From Adiantum capillus-veneris (taxonomy: Eukaryota; Streptophyta; Polypodiopsida; Polypodiales; Pteridaceae), in the NCBI GenBank assembly GCA_014529385.2, contig CM043971.1, positions 30,151,709 through 30,215,708 on the forward strand: 64,000 nucleotides of DNA, read 5' to 3'. This document shows positions 58,401-64,000 of the stretch, piece by piece. The notes beneath the pieces are model-generated. The model had not been told where the DNA came from and did not search any database. It worked only from the letters and a program-made list of their open reading frames with translations. Within the stretch, counting starts at the first letter, position 1. Each line of letters opens with the position of its first letter. The position numbers and the translations under genes are program-made.

Positions 58401-58685
58401 GCGAGCTTTGTAGGATTGGGAAAGTGGAAAGTTGATCTGCAAGAATGCCAATCATAAGAAGGTTGTCTTTGACATGAAGGAGCAACATCAAGAGGAGCTC
58501 CATGAAGAATCCTTGCAAAGTGAGACGGAGGAAGACTGGACTGATAGCACTTCAGGAGAAGAAGGTAGCGGTAGCACTACAAAAGAGGAGTCTTCCGTTG
58601 AAGTCATGGGGGAAAGTTTTAAGCCAAGCAACCAATAAACCTCTTGCCTAGCTTGGAGGAGGTAGGTCCTTAAGAGAACCAAAAT

Positions 58686-59575
58686 GTGGAAGATGGAATG
58701 TTAGAAGGTATGTTGTCTACCACATTTACAAAAGATGAAAGAGAGGAGTTCAAATGTGTGCTAAGAAAGTTTCCTAAGCTTTTTGCTAAAGACTACACCG
58801 ACATGCGTGGAGTAGATGATGTTCAACACAAGATCGAGCTAAAGTCAGAGGCCACACCTAAGGCTCAAAATCTAGGAAGGCTAGGAGTCATCAAGGAGCA
58901 GGCTTTACTTAAGGAGGTAAGAAAGCTTCTCGTAGAGCAAGTTTCATTTATCTAGAGGAGAATTCAGAGTGGGTCTCTCCTGTTGTTGTCACTCCCAAGA
59001 AAAATGGCAAGTGGAGGGTGTGTGTGGATTACCGTCCATTGAATGAGGCAATAAAAAGAGACCACTTTCCCCTCCCATTTTCGAATGAGATACTAAATGA
59101 GGTAGCTAGTCATGAGAAGTGCACTGTGTGTGATGGCTACTCGGGCTACCTTCAAATAGGTATCGCATTAGAGGATCAATTGAGAACAACCTTCATCACT
59201 CTGTGGGGTTGTTATGCTTTCAGAGTCATGCCATTTGGCCTGACAAATGCTCCTGCAACTTTCCAACGCTTCATGAACATGGTGTTTCAAGAATTCTAGT
59301 CCATTAGGGTTCTTATTGATGATTTTTTCATTTATAGCTCAAAATCATTACATCTACAAAGGGTAGAAGAAGGTTTGAAGAAACTCTACGACATGGGAGG
59401 TCAACTCAACCCCGACAAATGCCACATAGGTGAGGATGAAGTGATCTTGCTTGGTCACAAGGTTTCATATAAAGGTATTGAGGTGGATCCTCAAAGGCAA
59501 AGACTCTTATTGAGTTACCATCACCCAAGAGTCTTAAGGAGGTCATCTCATTCATTCAAAAGGTGAAGTATATGT
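58686..59575 (+). pseudogene. Reverse transcriptase of Tat-like element
   Basis: The N-terminal segment (58686-58955) has FPKLFAKDYTDMRGVD and HKIEL. After a shift come SPVVVTPKKNGKWRVCVDYR, DHFPLPF and GYSGYLQIGIALED, then FRVMPFGLTNAPATFQRFMN (59018-59299). A TAG follows, then VLIDDFFIYS at about 59309-59338, where LIDD stands in the YxDD position, and LNPDKCHIG, LLGHKVSYKGIEVD. Gene order and motifs are clear. Two stops and two shifts break it. Confidence 0.88.
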
Positions 59576-60134
59576 CACGATTCATTCACTTAGCCTCGGA
59601 GTTACTCACCCCTTGCAGAAATTGACACAACAAGTTGATTTTGTTTGGTCTGCTGAGCTTGAAGAATATTTTTGTAACATCAATGTCATTCTGTCAGAAC
59701 TACCACCACTTATGCCTCCTTGTTGGGAGTACAAATTCTTTGTTAGCTCTAGTGTTGGGAAAGAAACAATTGGTTCTGTTTTGCTACAACAAGATTTCCA
59801 CAGTACTAGGATGCGACCCATCTACTTTGCTAGTAGGGTCATGAAATTTTTGGAGAGAGGCTACACGGAGGCAGAAATCATGATGCTTTCTCTCATGTTT
59901 GCGGTGAGAAAGTTTAGATCCTACTTACTACAAATACCTTTTGTAATTCTCACCGCGAAAAATTTGTTTCCTTGTGTGTCATCTCAAATGAATCTTAGTA
60001 CTAAGATCTCAAAGTGGATTATGGAGTTGCAAGAGTTTCAGTACTCTTTCAAGGTAGAAGATAGTGTGCGTGCACAATTGGCAGGGATTCTCACTATAGG
60101 GTGCATGAAAAGGAGATTAAGGTGCCTGAAGTAA
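59576..60134 (+). pseudogene. RT-linked RNase H of Tat-like element
   Basis: The frame 59613-60134 reads LTQQVDFVWSAELEEYF, WEYKFFVSSSVGKETIGSVL, RPIYFASRVM and RGYTEAEIMMLSLMFAVRKF. This is the gypsy RNase H that follows RT. The expected first catalytic D.S is S-S-S here. It ends before a second, different RNase H. Confidence 0.8.
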
Positions 60135-60169
60135 AGACCCTATCATTGCCACCACCAAAAAGTATTCCT

Positions 60170-60868
60170 AATTCTTTTACCTTGTTCTTTGATGGAGCAT
60201 TTTGACGAGCCACAAGAAAACCAGGGGAAGGGCTAGTGTTGCTCAACCCAAGTGGAGAGGTGGTCATGAAAGAGAAGGTCAATCTACCGGGTTCAACTAG
60301 CAACAATGAAGCAGAGTATGACATATTACTTCATGGTTTGAAGATGTGCATTAGTCAATGTATACAATGTCTCATGGTAAAGGGGGATGCACTTCTCATT
60401 GTGAAGCAAATCTTAAGCATTTGGGCATGCAAGAATGAAAGCCTAAGGACAAAGGTTCATGTCATCCGTAGGTTGTTTAATCAATTTGAAGAAGTGCAAT
60501 TGTATCCTATTCTTAGGAAACATAATGAAGATGCTGATTTACTTGCACAACAAGCAGTTACATGTGTTGAGAAAGAAGTGCAAGTCATGATGGTGGCAGC
60601 AGCTGTCAAGCAACCAAGATACCAGGGATTGGAGTCATTGGCTCCCATTATTGGATACATTTTGGAGGGCGAGTTTCCACAAGACTTCACAAAAGCTCAA
60701 AAGAGGAGACTCATGAAGAAGGCAAGTTTCTATCTCTTCCTAGAAGGCTCCCTGTATCAAAGAGGGAAGGATCAAGTGTGCAGAAGAGTACCAACTATCG
60801 AGGAAATTCCAACCATTCTAAAAGGTTTGCATGAAGAGGCATGTGATGTCATTTTGCCCAAGAGTTAA
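60170..60868 (+). pseudogene. Second (archaeal-type) RNase H and integrase start
   Basis: LFFDGAF at about 60185-60202 is followed by TGA, then the frame continues: LLNPSGEVVMKEKV, STSNNEAEYDILLHGL, KGDALLIVKQI and NEDADLLAQQA. These supply the four acidic positions of the RVT_3/archaeal-type RNase H (D in FDGA, E in NEAEY, D in KGDAL, D in EDADLLA). After it come KRRLMKKASFYLFLEGSLYQ and GLHEEACD, the linker and start of the integrase zinc region. Presence of this domain defines the dual-RNase-H architecture. Confidence 0.85.
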
Positions 60869-61938
60869 CTGTGAAGAAGATTTTGCTTACAGGGTATGTT
60901 TGGCTAAGCCTACATGTGGATGTCCAGCATTGGTGTGAAAGCTATCACAACTGTCACGTAAATGGAAATAGAAGGTTGGTGCATGGTCCTAGGCAAATAG
61001 TGCTTGCAAATGGACCCTTTGAAAAGTGGAGCATTGATGCTATGGATCTTCTACCTATAACAAAAAATGATAAACTCTACACTCTAGTGGTTGTAGATTA
61101 CATGATTAGGTGGGTAGAGGCTCAAAGTGTGGCAAGGGTAAATGGGAAAACAGTGAGCAGGTTTGTCTACATTAATATTTGTTGTAGATTTGGCACACCT
61201 TTGGAGATTGTTTTTTATAATGGTCCAGGGTTTAGGAAGGGTTTACTCATATAAGTTTGTGAAGAGCTTCACATGCTACATCGTCATAGCACACCCTACT
61301 ACCCACAATCAAATGGTTTGGTGGAGAAGGCTAATGGTGTCATTGCAGGCATCACTAGAAAGATGGTGTAAAATAAGAAAAAGTTATGGGATGACTTCTT
61401 GGATGGTGCCTTGTGGACGTATCGAATCACATACATGGAGGCCACAGAGTTCACACCATTTCACTTGGTGTATGGTCAAGAGGCCTTGCAGCCTATCGAG
61501 CTTAACATTCCAACAATGCGACTTCATAGCAAAGCAACACAAGATAATCAAGAAGCATGGATGGATCGACTTCTTACCTTAGTAGAACTTGAGTGGAAAA
61601 GAGAAGCAGCTTACGAGTGCTATAAGAGGAAATCTATACAAGCAAAAGAAAAGATCGACAAAAAACTGAAGGACAAAGGCATCAAGGAAGGAGATCTTGT
61701 GCTAAGGTATGACAATCGACTTGATAATCGTTTTGATGCCAAGTTTGAGACTAGATGGCATAGACCATACATTGTCAAAAAGGATTTCAATTCAAGTTAT
61801 TACCAACTCATGGACTTGAATGGTAAAGAGCACTTTAGGAAGGTAAACGGGTATCGGCTAAAGCCCTACTTGAGTCGTCTTCCACCAAAGAATTGTCAAA
61901 GATCTACTATCTCCTATAAGTTTTGGCATGAAGCATGA
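60869..61938 (+). pseudogene. Integrase of Tat-like element
   Basis: The frame from 60871 holds WCESYHNCHVNG (zinc-binding end), WSIDAMDLLPITKN with VVVDYMIRWVEA (first D), then EIVFYNGPGF at about 61206-61235, where the second catalytic aspartate of DNGP is tyrosine. After a shift YYPQSNGLVEKANG keeps the glutamate. A TAA at about 61370 breaks KMV-NKKKLWDD. The open frame 61399-61938 has YRITYMEATEFTPFHLVYGQ, then the C-terminal GDLVLRYDNR, WHRPYIV and the stop. The Y substitution alone would abolish strand transfer. Confidence 0.88.
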
Positions 61939-62929
61939 GTGTGACAAGAAGCCACACAATGAAAATCATGTCAATGGACCATATATTATAGAGGACTCAT
62001 AACCACTCTATCTGGAAAATATACCTTTTGATGGTATATGAATGTACTATCATCCTGGGGGAGGGCTCATAATAGCCGTTTTTTGGCTCTCTGTAATTGC
62101 CATAGTGAGCTACCTCACCCTATCAAAATCACTTAAACACTGTGGCTATCCCTACCTTTTCATTGTACATAGGCGTATGCGAGTTAGGGGACTTTTTCCA
62201 TATCTCCTTAAAAACCCTCACTTAACTAGTCACTAGGCTAGTTGAGCCAAAAAAATAAAAATAAAAAAATAAGCCAAAGTATATTATGGCCCTTTTGTGT
62301 ATAAGTATTTCATTGTATATAGGGCCTAAATATAGGGATTTTTATTATAATTATTTTGATATTTATTTAAATATTTATGTATAGATGTGTGTTATTTACC
62401 TAAGTATGGTATGTATATTTACTCACCATTAACATGATTTTTCTTACCTATGTATTCTATAAAAAATCATTTCATGCAAGCTTCTCTTATTTTTTTTGTG
62501 AATCCACTCCAAGGAAAAACCTTTAAAAAAAAAACCTTCCACCATTAGTCATTGCCTTTCACTAAATTCCTATCTTCAGCAGGTACATTTTCTTACCTCT
62601 TGGAAATAAATATACATCAATAAAAATAAATGAGGGCCCTCCTCATTTGATTCTGTATATTTTCACTTATATATAATTTGTATATATAGCTCACACTATT
62701 TTAGATTCCATAGATTGTTTATATATACTACGCTTTATTTTCCATCATATCCATATATTATATTTATGCATAATCCACAACCATGCATATTTTCAAACCC
62801 CTAAGAATCAATTACGTCATGCTCTAATGCAAAGAGGGGCTCACCTTTGGAGTCTTATGCAAATGCAACAAGAAGGGGGCCACTGAAGACTTTTTTTGTG
62901 AAGGAAAATAGGGATTTTGGTGGGATTTT
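61939..62929 (+). other. 3' non-coding region or left part of 3' LTR
   Basis: A purine run TGGGGGAGGG at 62056-62065 is a PPT candidate. If correct, the 3' LTR starts right after and exceeds 1.9 kb, and the 5' LTR has lost its first 870 bp or so. The stretch is AT-rich with no gene. Confidence 0.45.
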
Positions 62930-64000
62930 TTATATCCATCTCCACTCCGAATTTGAAGCGGTGGTTGGAAGACAAAATGTGGACCAAGAGCTGAATAATC
63001 ACCTCAAACATTTTGATAATTTTTGGAGCTTCCACCGGTGAGATATGATTTTTTTGAGTAGACCCTAGTCTGTCCACTTTTCTCAAAGTAACCCATAGTC
63101 TTCTCTCACCTCCTTTCCTACTTCGACACACACACACACACACATACTCATTCCTCTCCATCCCTCACTTAAACCTGCAACTTTCATGGCTTCTTTCATC
63201 TTCTTCACCATTCCCATATCTCGTTTACTCCATAGCTCAAAATTATCATCCCTACACACATATAACTCAATTTCTCTCTTTAAAATCAAACTCATATTAC
63301 CATAACCTCTTTATCCTTTCACAAAAAGAGAAAAAATCAGCAAATAACCAAGCTCAAGCTCTACAAAAGGAGGAGTTTGATCATGAAAAATTCAACTTTT
63401 CCATAGTCCCAAGAACTACACCGACAGAGTTCTACAATTGCTCATTCGCTAGAGGAGATAAGTGAAAAATTCCCTTTCCATTTTGTGGTTTCCATCAAAT
63501 TGGTATATATTTTAATCCTTCTCTTACTTTTCATCATTGTATAAAGCATATAATGCACCTTGAGTGCATATGCCATGTAATTTTACCATCCTACTAACTA
63601 CAAACTACTACCACTAACATACTAACACAAAATAGCCATTGACCTAACCATAAAGGATACCTCACCTTAAGCCTACATGTGCATAGTAACTCTCTCCCTC
63701 CCTCTATCTCCTTCCTTAAAACTCTACTTTCACCTTATCTACCATCAATATTGCTCTCTTTTTAGTCACATCCATGACTTAAGCAAACAAAGAAGGCCCG
63801 TAGTGTTTTGATATTCAGAAAAAATCATAATCTTGATTTGTTAGCTTGTAAATTAGGATTTTCAATAATCTTAATAAGAGGTCTCCAACCTATAAATAGG
63901 CCCCTTTTCTCCTCATAAATCATCCCCAATATCTCACATAGCACGCAAACACTCTATGTGTGAGGAGAGACTTAGGCGTAACAACCACTTTGTGAGCTTG
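62930..64000 (+). repeat. 3' LTR of Tat-like element, uninterrupted (runs off window)
   Basis: Matches 45231-45884 and then, without a break, 55037-55463. The join '...gtaattttac|catcctact...' at about 63585 is the empty target site for the 9-kb insertion. TATA box at 63890-63899, CA run at about 63125-63142. Confidence 0.92.
63890..63899 (+). promoter_or_regulatory. LTR TATA box
   Basis: CTATAAATAG, the counterpart of 55353-55362. Confidence 0.7.

Larger units (their letters stand above)
45231..64000 (+). mobile_element. Large Tat-like Ty3/gypsy element with dual RNase H, interrupted
   Basis: Direct LTR copies lie at 45231-45884 plus 55032 to at least 55463 (5' LTR, split) and about 62930-64000 (3' LTR, running off the window). 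Between them on the plus strand are a leader ORF, gag, protease, RT, RNase H, a second archaeal-type RNase H and integrase, ending at 61938. An additional RNase H between RT-RNase H and integrase is characteristic of the plant Tat lineage. The 9147 bp at 45885-55031 are a separate insertion. Every gene carries lesions. Confidence 0.85.

Overview
This window looks like repeat-rich nuclear DNA of a land plant, most likely a fern or another seed-free vascular plant. The evidence is the large number of decayed LTR retrotransposons of both superfamilies, a CACTA transposase relic, long GA/CT microsatellites, and a decayed PPR array in the 'SPNAITYT..LKACG' style familiar from fern, lycophyte and moss PPR genes. 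The fern assignment is an inference from protein style, not from a marker gene. I see no rRNA or tRNA gene, no CRISPR array, and no intact protein-coding gene. Almost every coding stretch is broken by stops or frameshifts.

Layout. 1.3-5.7 kb: a Ty3/gypsy relic with both LTRs (1261-1648, 5352-5732), a polypurine tract, and gag, protease and integrase remains but no visible RT. 6-8.2 kb: a compound CA/GA microsatellite and a diverged ~250-bp tandem duplication. 8.3-9.6 kb: a Ty1/copia gag-protease relic. 10.4-20.1 kb: a chromodomain-bearing Ty3/gypsy element (chromovirus), cut inside its integrase by a 5.1-kb Ty1/copia element (14103-19200) that keeps a PBS, all domains in order, a PPT and a 3' LTR. 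22.1-25.4 kb, minus strand: a decayed PPR array of roughly 380-bp units. 26.3-28.1 kb, minus: a CACTA (En/Spm-type) relic with DUF4216- and DUF4218-like parts. 28.3-30.4 kb, minus: a gypsy RT/RNase H relic joined to an unrecognised decayed gene. 33.1-34.3 kb: a second, 5'-end-only copy of the same copia family.

36.3-38.25 kb, minus strand, is the most gene-like locus. Six exons can be joined at canonical GT/AG sites with agreeing phases at almost every junction. They encode a protein with an NHR motif reminiscent of ParB-like domains and a C-terminal SAM-binding module like that of beta-class DNA methyltransferases. A few lesions suggest a pseudogene. 39.2-39.4 kb holds a near-perfect 69-bp inverted repeat. 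40.1-41.6 kb is a higher-order satellite whose monomers each carry a CACGTG (G-box) core or its decayed form. 41.7-43.0 kb is a decayed transposase-like gene cut off by a 138-bp LTR with TATA box and PBS.

45.2-64 kb is dominated by one large Tat-like Ty3/gypsy element with two RNase H domains (plus strand, internal region about 56.3-62 kb). Its 5' LTR was split by a 9147-bp non-autonomous gypsy element (45885-55031, minus strand; gag and protease only). That insertion left a 5-bp target duplication (TTTAC/TTTAT), and the uninterrupted sequence is preserved in the 3' LTR of the host element at about 63.58 kb. This gives a clear relative order of events. In-frame stops in several relics sit where a CAG, CAA or CGA codon is plausible, which fits decay by cytosine deamination.
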